From an uncultured Candidatus Poseidoniales archaeon (GTDB lineage Archaea; Thermoplasmatota; Poseidoniia; Poseidoniales; Thalassarchaeaceae), in NCBI GenBank assembly GCA_902573115.1, contig CACGIM010000005.1, positions 1 to 42,565 of the forward strand: DNA of 42,565 nucleotides, written 5' to 3'. This document shows, piece by piece, positions 1 to 6,886 of this stretch (positions are counted from its first letter, which is position 1; the number at the start of each line of letters is the position of its first letter). A model generated the notes under the pieces. It was given only the letters and a program-made list of their open reading frames with translations. It was not told the origin of the DNA and did no database searches. The position numbers and the translations under genes were made by a program.

Positions 1-1
1 T

Positions 2-553
2 GAGACATTAGACATAGGGATAGGTAACATGCTGGATAAGTTCGCTAGACACAATGGGATTCCATTTCCCGGTGGCCCAGAAATAGAGAAACTCGCATCA
101 AAAATTGACGGAGTAAAGCATAATCTCGATTCAGTGGCACTTCCTTATGGAATACAAGGCATGGACTTAGCATTCTCGGGGATACTAACCTCTGCCATTC
201 AAAGAATATCTGAGGGAATCCCTCTTGAGGAAGTATGTTGGTCATTGCAAGAGCACTCTTTCGCCGCATGCGTGGAAGTAGCTGAGAGGGCTCTAGCCCA
301 TACTGGCAAAGATGAGTTGTTATTGGGGGGTGGAGTAGCATGCAATGAGAGGATTAGGGAGATGGGCACTTTAATGTGCGAGGAAAGAGGTGCAAAATGT
401 CACTGGCCAGATAAGCCATACTGTATCGATAATGGAACAATGATAGCCGAACTTGGGAGAAGGATGATCGACTCTGGAATAAGGACTGAAATCTCTGAAA
501 GTGCAATAAACCCAATGCTAAGAACTGACAATACTGTGGTTTTGTGGGATTGA
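2..553 (+). CDS. kae1: Kae1/TsaD, tRNA N6-threonylcarbamoyladenosine synthase subunit (5' truncated)
   Basis: This is the C-terminal part of the universal Kae1/TsaD family, the catalytic subunit of the KEOPS complex that transfers threonylcarbamoyl to A37 of ANN-decoding tRNAs. The frame is open from base 2, before the track's ATG at 29, and reads ETLDIGIGNM, matching the family's GETLD segment, so the gene begins outside the window. Visible family blocks are LPYGIQGMDLAFSG, LLGGGVACNERI and the DNGTMIAELG nucleotide/metal-site region. The protein ends shortly after this block, so no Bud32 kinase is fused downstream, unlike some archaeal Kae1-Bud32 proteins. The identity is secure; the missing N-terminus would carry the HxxxH metal motif. 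Confidence 0.93.
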   Translation, partial: ETLDIGIGNMLDKFARHNGIPFPGGPEIEKLASKIDGVKHNLDSVALPYGIQGMDLAFSGILTSAIQRISEGIPLEEVCWSLQEHSFAACVEVAERALAHTGKDELLLGGGVACNERIREMGTLMCEERGAKCHWPDKPYCIDNGTMIAELGRRMIDSGIRTEISESAINPMLRTDNTVVLWD

Positions 554-611
554 AGCGTCACGAAATCTTATGAAACCCGGTCCGGCCGGTGGATTGAGGA
601 TTGATTAGACA

Positions 612-1445
612 GTGCAGAGACGAAGGAGAAAGAAGGCCGCTCCAAAGAACGTCTTTGGGACCGGTTCACAAGCCTCCCCCTCCGTCAAGAAATCTTCCAA
701 AACGAAGCCTGAAACATTCCAGAGAAGGGCTCCTCAACGAGCGCCTCCGTCAGTACCCGGTGCAAAACCTAAATCCCCCGTCAGGCAATCTGAGTCTGTG
801 TTGGCCAAGGTTCAACCCGTTGATAGTGAAAGTGAGGGCAACTCGATAGATGAGCAGGTTGAAGAAATTCCAACAGAACCCGAAATAAAGGCAGAAGTTT
901 CAGAGGATTTGCCCGAAGAAATTGTAGAGAAGCAAATACTTGGAACAAAAATAAAGGAAAAACAAGCCCCGAAGAGTCCAGAGACCAATATAGAAGAAAC
1001 AGAGGTCGATGGGAGGAGTTTGAAGGCTAGAGAAATTATTCAGAATAGCATGATTAAAGCTTCAAAAGCGGCAGCGAAGGAAGTAAAGGAAGCAGCAGAG
1101 GAATCAAGAAAAAGTGCTAAAGTTGAATCAAAAGGAACAGTTAAGAAACCACAAAAGAAATTCAGGAACAAAGTATCTTCCTATCAACCGGCTGCTAGAG
1201 CAAAGAGGCTTGACAGAAGTCGCCACATGGAGTACAAATACGAGATGAGAGGTCTGTTAGATAACATCGGTGTGGCAGAGGAACATAGATCCAACCTACT
1301 TGCCACTATTTGGGCTAGGGGGGAAAGACAGACTACCGTGGAAGCAAAAAATTTCTTAGACGAAAAGCTGAATGAAGGAATAATTGACAAAAACCAACTC
1401 AAGACGTTGGAAAAAATAGTAGATGGTTATACTATCAGGCGATAA
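612..1445 (+). CDS. Charged low-complexity protein with small C-terminal domain, unknown function
   Basis: I do not recognise this 277-residue protein. It uses a GTG start followed by a very basic stretch (QRRRRKKAAPKN). The first ~100 residues are rich in Pro, Lys, Arg and Ser. An acidic then Lys/Glu/Ala-rich region follows, likely extended or coiled coil. The last ~80 residues, from about YKYEMRGLLDNIGV, look like a compact helical domain with a regular mix of hydrophobic and charged residues. It sits 58 bp after kae1 and 9 bp before the methylmalonyl-CoA mutase gene on the same strand. The basic head suggests nucleic acid or ribosome contact, but that is only inference. The overlapping 601-849 ORF is a shadow. 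Confidence 0.7.
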   Translation: MQRRRRKKAAPKNVFGTGSQASPSVKKSSKTKPETFQRRAPQRAPPSVPGAKPKSPVRQSESVLAKVQPVDSESEGNSIDEQVEEIPTEPEIKAEVSEDLPEEIVEKQILGTKIKEKQAPKSPETNIEETEVDGRSLKAREIIQNSMIKASKAAAKEVKEAAEESRKSAKVESKGTVKKPQKKFRNKVSSYQPAARAKRLDRSRHMEYKYEMRGLLDNIGVAEEHRSNLLATIWARGERQTTVEAKNFLDEKLNEGIIDKNQLKTLEKIVDGYTIRR

Positions 1446-1454
1446 AACCTGAGA

Positions 1455-2987
1455 ATGGTTCTTGTCGGACAACCCCGTGCGAGATCCGTGGACGGGTCAG
1501 CAGGTGAACCACCATACAGACGGGGAATTCACCCAGGAATGTACAAAGACAGACTCTGGACAATGAGGCAGTACGCCGGATTCTCTTCACCAGCTAAAAC
1601 TAATGAGCGATTTCAAAACCTACTCGATGGCGGTCAAACAGGAATATCAGTAGCTTTTGACCTACCTACTCAGTTGGGATTCGACTCGGATGATGAAATT
1701 TCATCAGGAGAGGTGGGCAAAGTTGGTGTTTCGATAGACTCAATTCACGATATGAGGGAATTATTTGAAGGGATTGATATGGGATCAATCTCAACATCAA
1801 TGACAATAAACGCTCCAGCAACAACATTACTGGCACTATATGTGGCAGTGGCAGATGAAAGGGGGACTCCAAGGGAAAAACTATCGGGGACTGTCCAGAA
1901 TGACATATTGAAAGAATATATTTCCAGAGGATTGTACATCTATCCTCCTGAGCCCTCTGTCAGATTGACAACAGATCTCATGTCTTGGTGCAAGGAAAAC
2001 ACACCAAGATGGAATACAATCTCTGTCAGTGGTTACCACATGCGTGAGGCTGGTTGCACGGCTTCTCAAGAGATTTCCCTTACTTTATCAAATGCTATAT
2101 TTTACTGCAGAAAGGCTATTGAGATGGGCATGAAGATAGACGAGTTCGCTCCGAGAATGTCTTTCTTCTTTGCCTGTCACAATGACCTCATTGAGGAAGT
2201 TAGCAAGTTTAGAGCTGCAAGACAGCTATGGTACGAAATGGTCGAGGAGGAATTTTCTCCTAGCAATCGTAAGTCCTCACAACTTAGATTCCACACTCAG
2301 ACTTCAGGGGTGACTTTAACCGCCCAACAACCAATAAACAATGCTGTGCGGGTTGCATATCAAGCACTTGCAGCGGTACTTGGGGGCACCCAATCTCTTC
2401 ACACCAATAGCTTTGATGAAGCTCTAGGCCTACCAACCGAAGCATCTGCCAATTTAGCCCTAAGAACACAACAAATCCTTGCAGAGGAAACAGGAATTAC
2501 TTCCTCTGTTGACCCATTAGGGGGGTCCGAGATCGTAGAATCAAAAACTGATGGCCTAATTGAAGCAGCTCGAAAGACAATAATGGAGATAGAATCCATG
2601 GGTGGAGCAATGGAATGCGTGAAGGCGGGCCTGCAGCAAAAAATCATTCATGAAAGTGCATGGGAACAGATCAATAGGGTAGAGACTGGAGAAGAGCTAG
2701 TGGTAGGGGTTAATTCCCATTCAGAAGAAACAGCACCAGAATTCGAGGGGCTGGTCATCAATCCTGACGATGAAAAGAACAAGGTGGCCGATCTAATCAA
2801 ATTTAAAAAATCACGAGACGAAAATCAGGTGGAACTCGCCCTATCAGAGGTAAGGAAAGCCTGTATTGATGGTACAAACGTTATGGAACCAATTATCTCT
2901 GCAGTCAAGTTAGAAGCAACTGTGGGCGAGGTCAATAGCATAATGAGAGAAGTTTTTGGGACCTGGGTTGCCCCTAGTGGTGTTTGA
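1455..2987 (+). CDS. mcmA1: Methylmalonyl-CoA mutase, large (catalytic) subunit
   Basis: This enzyme interconverts (R)-methylmalonyl-CoA and succinyl-CoA using adenosylcobalamin. Family blocks are clear: YRRGIHPGMYKDRLWTMRQY with the RQYAGF segment, GISVAFDLPTQLGFDSD, the FFFACHND active-site His region, QTSGVTLTAQQP, and GTQSLHTNSFDEALGLPTE. The protein is 510 residues and ends after the TIM-barrel domain, so it lacks the C-terminal B12-binding domain of single-chain bacterial enzymes. Archaea usually encode that domain as a separate small subunit, which is not in this window. The stop codon directly abuts the epimerase ATG, so the two consecutive steps of propionyl-CoA or succinyl-CoA interconversion are co-transcribed. 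Confidence 0.95.
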   Translation: MVLVGQPRARSVDGSAGEPPYRRGIHPGMYKDRLWTMRQYAGFSSPAKTNERFQNLLDGGQTGISVAFDLPTQLGFDSDDEISSGEVGKVGVSIDSIHDMRELFEGIDMGSISTSMTINAPATTLLALYVAVADERGTPREKLSGTVQNDILKEYISRGLYIYPPEPSVRLTTDLMSWCKENTPRWNTISVSGYHMREAGCTASQEISLTLSNAIFYCRKAIEMGMKIDEFAPRMSFFFACHNDLIEEVSKFRAARQLWYEMVEEEFSPSNRKSSQLRFHTQTSGVTLTAQQPINNAVRVAYQALAAVLGGTQSLHTNSFDEALGLPTEASANLALRTQQILAEETGITSSVDPLGGSEIVESKTDGLIEAARKTIMEIESMGGAMECVKAGLQQKIIHESAWEQINRVETGEELVVGVNSHSEETAPEFEGLVINPDDEKNKVADLIKFKKSRDENQVELALSEVRKACIDGTNVMEPIISAVKLEATVGEVNSIMREVFGTWVAPSGV

Positions 2988-3404
2988 ATGGGTAAGGGAT
3001 CTGTAAACCATATCGGGATAGCCACCGACTCATTAGATAACACTGCAAAGGTTTGGGAAGCGCTTGGATTTACTCAAGGTGATGACGAAGTAGTGGAGAG
3101 CCAAGGTGTTAAAATTAGGTACATGCGGGGCGATGGAGAAACAAACATTGAGCTTCTCGAGCCACTTTCTGCTGATTCCCCCGTGGGTAAATTCCTATCC
3201 GTAAGGGGGCCTGGTGTCCAGCAAATTGCAGTCAACGTCCCTGACCTCGTGTCGAAAATATACCAACTGAAAGGTATGGGAATAAGGATGATCAATGATG
3301 AGCCAATTCTTGGTTCAAATGGCCATAAAATAGCTTTCATACATCCATCATCTTGTGGTGGTGTTTTGGTTGAACTAGTTGAATATGAACAGTCAGAATT
3401 ATGA
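2988..3404 (+). CDS. mce: Methylmalonyl-CoA epimerase (VOC fold)
   Basis: A 138-residue vicinal-oxygen-chelate protein with the epimerase signatures NHIGIATDSL, NIELLEPL, ADSPVGKFL and GGVLVELVEY. It should racemise (S)- and (R)-methylmalonyl-CoA to supply the mutase encoded immediately upstream with zero spacing. In the family the metal is held by a His in the first strand, a Gln/Glu in the second block, a His in the middle block and a C-terminal Glu. Here His8, Glu55 and Glu129 are present. The usual His-His of the GxHHIAF block is Gln-Gln (GVQQIAV, residues 78-79), so one metal ligand is altered. Gene context still makes epimerase the best call. Confidence 0.88.
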   Translation: MGKGSVNHIGIATDSLDNTAKVWEALGFTQGDDEVVESQGVKIRYMRGDGETNIELLEPLSADSPVGKFLSVRGPGVQQIAVNVPDLVSKIYQLKGMGIRMINDEPILGSNGHKIAFIHPSSCGGVLVELVEYEQSEL

Positions 3405-3732
3405 AAAAGGAACCTCTTTTCGCGAAATCATGATTACCTCTTTGGACCGAATAGAAAGCCTGGAAAAAACGTCGATACCCCATATTCAGTCTGAGATTGA
3501 CTATCTGAGAGACACGTTGGAAATATTAAGGGCAACTGAGGAGATTTCTAACGATGCCTTCCTAGAGGCTGGGTCTATACAGGGAGGCCTATCATTAATC
3601 GTTAATCTAATCTCTCAGAATATACCGGAGGAAGAGGCTAACTCCCAACTAGAAAGCTTGAAAGAAAGGGCAAGAACATTAGATCAAAGCTATTCAGGAC
3701 TCGACGATAAGATCGAGAGTAGACGGTCATAA
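3385..3732 (+). CDS. Small coiled-coil protein, unknown
   Basis: A 115-residue predicted soluble protein that I do not recognise. The ATG at 3385 lies inside the 3' end of the epimerase gene, giving a 20-nt overlap; the track's 3379 start is a TTG two codons upstream. Heptad-like hydrophobic spacing in two stretches (ITSLDRIESLEKTSIP... and EEEANSQLESLKERAR) suggests helices or coiled coil. It has no cysteines, membrane segment or known motif. The overlap indicates translational coupling with the mutase-epimerase pair, although the small size leaves function open. Its stop codon TAA forms the start of the first 11-bp repeat that precedes the next operon. Confidence 0.65.
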   Translation: MNSQNYEKGTSFREIMITSLDRIESLEKTSIPHIQSEIDYLRDTLEILRATEEISNDAFLEAGSIQGGLSLIVNLISQNIPEEEANSQLESLKERARTLDQSYSGLDDKIESRRS

Positions 3733-3760
3733 TACTCTAATAATACTCTAGTAATATTTA
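3730..3760 (+). promoter_or_regulatory. Three 11-bp direct repeats, candidate operator for the RHH/preQ0 operon
   Basis: Two exact copies of TAATACTCTA (3730-3739 and 3741-3750) and a third degenerate copy TAATATTTA (from 3752) are spaced 11 bp apart, about one helical turn. The third copy merges with an AT-rich TATA-like stretch (AATATTTATTGG). The array lies about 25 bp before a gene for a ribbon-helix-helix protein; such proteins often autoregulate by binding short tandem sites in phase on one DNA face. The operator role is inferred; only the repeats are seen. Confidence 0.5.
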
Positions 3761-3785
3761 TTGGCACAACTATGGCCGGAGTTTT

Positions 3786-3956
3786 ATGCCAAAGGTAAGT
3801 CTAGACATGCCTCAGGAAATTCTGATTGATCTGAAAACCCATGTTGGTGATCATAAGAAGTTCGTTAGTCTAGCTGACGCGATAAGAACCGCATGTAGAA
3901 AGATGTTGGATCAGTTGGATGAGATAGATGAAAGACATGGTAGATCGGGTGATTAA
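3786..3956 (+). CDS. Ribbon-helix-helix (CopG/Arc-like) protein, 56 aa
   Basis: This gene is too short for the ORF track. It reads MPKVSLDMPQEILIDLKTHV and ends IDERHGRSGD. The alternating polar/hydrophobic opening strand (KVSLDMP) followed by two helices (QEILIDLKTHV and SLADAIRTACRKMLDQL) matches the compact CopG/MetJ/Arc fold, in which the strand pairs in a dimer and inserts in the DNA major groove. Its TAA stop (3954-3956) directly abuts the TTG start of folE, so it heads the preQ0 operon. The three 11-bp repeats just upstream are plausible binding sites. The fold call comes from pattern alone; function as an operon regulator is inferred. Confidence 0.75.
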   Translation: MPKVSLDMPQEILIDLKTHVGDHKKFVSLADAIRTACRKMLDQLDEIDERHGRSGD

Positions 3957-4529
3957 TTGACAAGTAAGAAAAAAGCAATGAGTGCTGTCGAAACGATTGT
4001 TAGGTACATAGAAGGCCAAAACGGAGACTTGAGAGAGGGGTTAGCCAACACCCCAAAGAGAGTTGTGGAATCATTTGATGAGATATTCTCGGGCTATGAT
4101 GAGGACGCGAAATCAATCTTGGACTCGACATTCAACGCAGAAGGATATGAAGGCATAGTTCTCCTAAAAGATACGGAATTCCACAGTACCTGCGAACATC
4201 ACCTCCAACCTTTTTCTGGTAGGGGCCATATTGCATACATACCCGTAGAGAGAATAGTGGGAATTAGCAAGCTTGCCAGACTATTGGATATGCATTCGAA
4301 GAGACTTCAGAACCAAGAGAGAATAACACAATCCGTGGCCGACGACATCGTGGCACACCTCTCCCCCTTGGGGTGCGCAGTAATTCTTGAAGCCCAACAT
4401 GGGTGCATGAAGTGCAGAGGGGTAATGAAGCAAAATGCAATTATGACTACCAGTGCTATGAGGGGGGTTTTCTTTGAAAAGGCCGAAGCTAGGGCAGAAG
4501 TACTCCAGCTAATGAGAAGGGACAATTAG
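3957..4529 (+). CDS. folE: GTP cyclohydrolase I (type IA)
   Basis: Converts GTP to 7,8-dihydroneopterin triphosphate, the first step of preQ0 synthesis. Zinc and active-site motifs of the bacterial/eukaryotic FolE type are intact: STCEHHLQPF (Cys and His ligands) and HGCMKCRGV (second Cys ligand). The N-terminal block GLANTPKRVVESF and the VGISKLARLLDMHSKRLQNQE segment are also typical. Length is 190 residues, slightly short of E. coli FolE. Many archaea instead use the unrelated MptA/FolE2 enzyme. The TTG start abuts the RHH stop; an in-frame ATG at 3978 is an alternative. queE follows after 12 nt. Confidence 0.95.
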   Translation: MTSKKKAMSAVETIVRYIEGQNGDLREGLANTPKRVVESFDEIFSGYDEDAKSILDSTFNAEGYEGIVLLKDTEFHSTCEHHLQPFSGRGHIAYIPVERIVGISKLARLLDMHSKRLQNQERITQSVADDIVAHLSPLGCAVILEAQHGCMKCRGVMKQNAIMTTSAMRGVFFEKAEARAEVLQLMRRDN

Positions 4530-4541
4530 AGTGGTGATGTA

Positions 4542-5138
4542 GTGGTAAAATATCCAATTGTGGAAATATTCCACTCTGTTCAAGGGGAGGGGTTTCACAA
4601 TGGCATTCCTCATGTGTTCATTAGATTTGGAAACTGCAATCTCAGGTGTGAATGGTGCGACACTGATTTCATGACCTATGAGGAAATGGATATTGATTCA
4701 ATAATAAACGAGGTTCTCAGCTATGATTGCAAACGAGTTATCTTCACAGGCGGTGAGCCTGCAATGCAAGACCTCTCTACTATTGGATCTAGACTGAAAG
4801 AATATGGCATATTCCTCTCTATAGAGACTAATGGAACAATACCCGTGGATCCAATTATTGACTGGATTTGCGTTAGCCCTAAGGACCAGCTATACCCAAA
4901 TGCTTCCATAAATCAAAGGACTGGCGATGAGCTAAAAGTGGTATATTGCGGTCAGAACCTATCGATGTATGATGATTTGAAGAGGGGATTCCACAACTTG
5001 TACATCCAACCTTGTTATTTGGAAAATGAGTCAGTAGAAGAAAATGGAAAGAATTTCCAAGTTGTTGAAAATTTAGTCAAAGAGAGCCCTGGTTGGAGAT
5101 TGAGCCTACAAACACACAAGTGGATGGGTGTACCATGA
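4542..5138 (+). CDS. queE: 7-carboxy-7-deazaguanine synthase (radical SAM)
   Basis: This radical SAM enzyme converts 6-carboxytetrahydropterin to 7-carboxy-7-deazaguanine. The cluster motif CNLRCEWC (CX3CX2C) follows the family opening VEIFHSVQGEGFHNGIPHVF. FTGGEPAMQ and SIETNGT mark the SAM- and substrate-binding strands, and WICVSPK is the usual late block. At 198 residues it is a compact QueE of normal size. The start is a GTG preceded by a GGTGAT-like ribosome site. Its stop overlaps the queC start by 4 nt (ATGA), indicating translational coupling in the preQ0 operon. Confidence 0.93.
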   Translation: MVKYPIVEIFHSVQGEGFHNGIPHVFIRFGNCNLRCEWCDTDFMTYEEMDIDSIINEVLSYDCKRVIFTGGEPAMQDLSTIGSRLKEYGIFLSIETNGTIPVDPIIDWICVSPKDQLYPNASINQRTGDELKVVYCGQNLSMYDDLKRGFHNLYIQPCYLENESVEENGKNFQVVENLVKESPGWRLSLQTHKWMGVP

Positions 5139-5908
5139 TTAGATCCGTGATGTCACTTTCGGGAGGAATGGATAGCACGGCCCTTCTACTCCAAATCATC
5201 GCAGAAGGGAGTAAGGTTACATGCTTATCATACGATTACGGTCAAAAGCACTCTATTGAATTAAACAAGGCCAGAGAAAACATTGCCTACCTTTCAGAAA
5301 AAGGACACAATGTAGAACATGTATTGTTAGATCTTAAATCAGCCATGGGGAAATTGAATTCAGCATTAACCTCCGAAGAAATTGAGGTTCCAGAAGGGCA
5401 CTACCAATCGGAACAAATGAAACAAACTGTTGTGCCCAATAGAAATGCAATATTTTCTTCAATCCTCTATGGCCACGCTCTGAGTATATCCAGTACAGAG
5501 GATTGTGAGGTTAGGGTTTCACTGGGAGTACACAGTGGGGACCATGAGATATATCCCGATTGCAGACCGGAATTTTACGAATCACTAGAAAAATCATTCT
5601 CCATTGGAAATTGGGGTAGCGATAGAATATCATTCCATTTGCCCTATATCTTCGGTGATAAAAGTAGTATCCTGATTGATGCCCTCAAATCTTGTGAATC
5701 ATTGGGGTTAGATTTTGATACCATTATGGCGAATACGAACACCTCATACTATCCAGACAAGTATGGCCGTAGCTCAGGAAAAACAGGAGCCGACGTTGAG
5801 CGGGTTCTTGCTTTCAATAGCATAGGAAGAAAGGATCCACTCAATTACGTAGACGGTTGGGAAACGGTTCTAAATTATGCCTTAGAACAGGAAAGGAAGG
5901 GGATTTAG
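5135..5908 (+). CDS. queC: QueC-family 7-cyano-7-deazaguanine synthase lacking the zinc cysteines
   Basis: QueC uses ATP and ammonia to turn 7-carboxy-7-deazaguanine into preQ0. The ATG at 5135 (ATGA overlap with queE) is preferred to the track's 5093 start because it puts the PP-loop SLSGGMDSTAL at residues 7-17, as in the family. YDYGQKHSIEL, VPNRNAIF and YPDCRPEFYES are also typical. The C-terminal block that normally carries four zinc-binding cysteines (CX7CX2CX2C) reads TNTSYYPDKYGRSSGKTGAD here and contains no cysteine, although the following VERVLAF and KDPLNY match the family. The protein may work without zinc or on a different substrate. The folE-queE-queD neighbours support a preQ0 role. 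Confidence 0.88.
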   Translation: MIRSVMSLSGGMDSTALLLQIIAEGSKVTCLSYDYGQKHSIELNKARENIAYLSEKGHNVEHVLLDLKSAMGKLNSALTSEEIEVPEGHYQSEQMKQTVVPNRNAIFSSILYGHALSISSTEDCEVRVSLGVHSGDHEIYPDCRPEFYESLEKSFSIGNWGSDRISFHLPYIFGDKSSILIDALKSCESLGLDFDTIMANTNTSYYPDKYGRSSGKTGADVERVLAFNSIGRKDPLNYVDGWETVLNYALEQERKGI

Positions 5909-5910
5909 GA

Positions 5911-6336
5911 ATGAGTAAAGATATGCCCAAGTTCGATCCAGAAAAAGACCTAGAATGGAGGAAGAGGCTAACCAATCTCCAGTACCATGTTACACGAGAG
6001 TCAGGAACCGAGAGGCCGAATACAGGAATCTACAACATGGAGTATAGGAAAGGCGAATATGTATGTATTTGCTGTGGCCATATACTATTCACTTCGGAAA
6101 TGAAATTCAACTCCAGATGCGGTTGGCCAGCATTTCATTCCGAACACAAAAAGGCTGGTATCAAGCGAATTGTGGATAAATCGTATGGTATGCAAAGAGT
6201 TGAGGTCAGATGCGGGTCATGTGACGCACACTTAGGACACGTCTTTGACGACGGGCCACTGGAGTTTGGAGGGGAGAGATATTGCATAAATTCCGCGAGT
6301 ATGGACTTCAATTTGGGGAGTAATAATGACAACTAG
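5911..6336 (+). CDS. msrB: Peptide methionine-R-sulfoxide reductase
   Basis: Reduces methionine-R-sulfoxide in proteins. The ATG at 5911, two bases after the queC stop, is chosen over the upstream track start. The 141-residue protein carries the whole MsrB signature: YHVTRESGTERPNTG, the zinc pairs CICC and CGSC, FNSRCGWPAFH, HLGHVFDDGP and the catalytic cysteine in RYCINSAS. The cysteine in RCGWP occupies a position used as resolving Cys in some members. It lies inside the preQ0 operon and its end overlaps queD by 11 nt. MsrB has no known step in deazaguanine synthesis, so its placement may reflect oxidative-stress coupling or chance operon growth. Confidence 0.95.
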   Translation: MSKDMPKFDPEKDLEWRKRLTNLQYHVTRESGTERPNTGIYNMEYRKGEYVCICCGHILFTSEMKFNSRCGWPAFHSEHKKAGIKRIVDKSYGMQRVEVRCGSCDAHLGHVFDDGPLEFGGERYCINSASMDFNLGSNNDN

Positions 6337-6781
6337 GATCAGAAGATGGGTGGAGACCGACACTGGTCACAGGGTTCCAAACCACAATAGCAAATGCAGA
6401 CACATGCATGGCCATAGATACAGATGGGAGGCGGAACTAGAGGGTGATGTGGTAGAAAAAAAGGGAGTTTCAGAGGAAGGTATGCTGATGGATTTCTCAG
6501 ACGTATCCAGTATTTTAAATACAGTTATTCACGATGTTGTCGATCACGCATTCTTAGTTTTTGAAGATGATAGTGAGGCGATACACGCACTTTCTATATT
6601 GGGTGATGAGCACCGAACTGTGCTAATGCCATTCATACCCACGGCAGAGAATCTTGCAAAATGGGCATTTGATCAAGTCGACCCATTAATCACCTCGTCA
6701 TACGGAAACTCCCTTTTCCTTAGGGCCTTTCACGTTAGAGAAACCCCCAAATCCTGGGCAAGTTGGGTGAGACCAGATTGA
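6326..6781 (+). CDS. queD: 6-carboxy-5,6,7,8-tetrahydropterin synthase (QueD/PTPS family)
   Basis: Supplies the pterin step between FolE and QueE. Zinc ligands are visible as the early His in DTGHRVPN and the HGH of KCRHMHGHRYRW, whose CX3HGH spacing gives the catalytic Cys of QueD. MLMDFSDVSSIL, VVDHAFL and PTAENLAKWAF are standard blocks. It is 151 residues, longer than the minimal bacterial enzyme owing to an insertion (EGDVVEKKGVSEEG) between strands. It is the last gene of the folE-queE-queC-msrB-queD run, so the window encodes a complete route from GTP to preQ0, presumably for archaeosine in tRNA. Confidence 0.93.
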   Translation: MTTRIRRWVETDTGHRVPNHNSKCRHMHGHRYRWEAELEGDVVEKKGVSEEGMLMDFSDVSSILNTVIHDVVDHAFLVFEDDSEAIHALSILGDEHRTVLMPFIPTAENLAKWAFDQVDPLITSSYGNSLFLRAFHVRETPKSWASWVRPD

Positions 6782-6886
6782 ACAGAAGAATTTCGATAAT
6801 ATCTATGGGACCTTCTTATCTTTCTTGTTAGCGGAACAGACTCTTATTTGTCAACTATGATATACCTTAATGATTAGATTCGATCA

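Noticed and set aside
5135-5908. QueC as part of a Qat-type antiviral system
   Set aside because: QatC proteins are QueC-like, but the neighbours are folE, queE and queD, with no ATPase, TatD-like nuclease or QatB partner.
6782-6886. Possible tRNA or small gene before the methyltransferase
   Set aside because: No cloverleaf, TTCRANNC box or ORF with a ribosome site could be found; only AT-rich promoter-like sequence.
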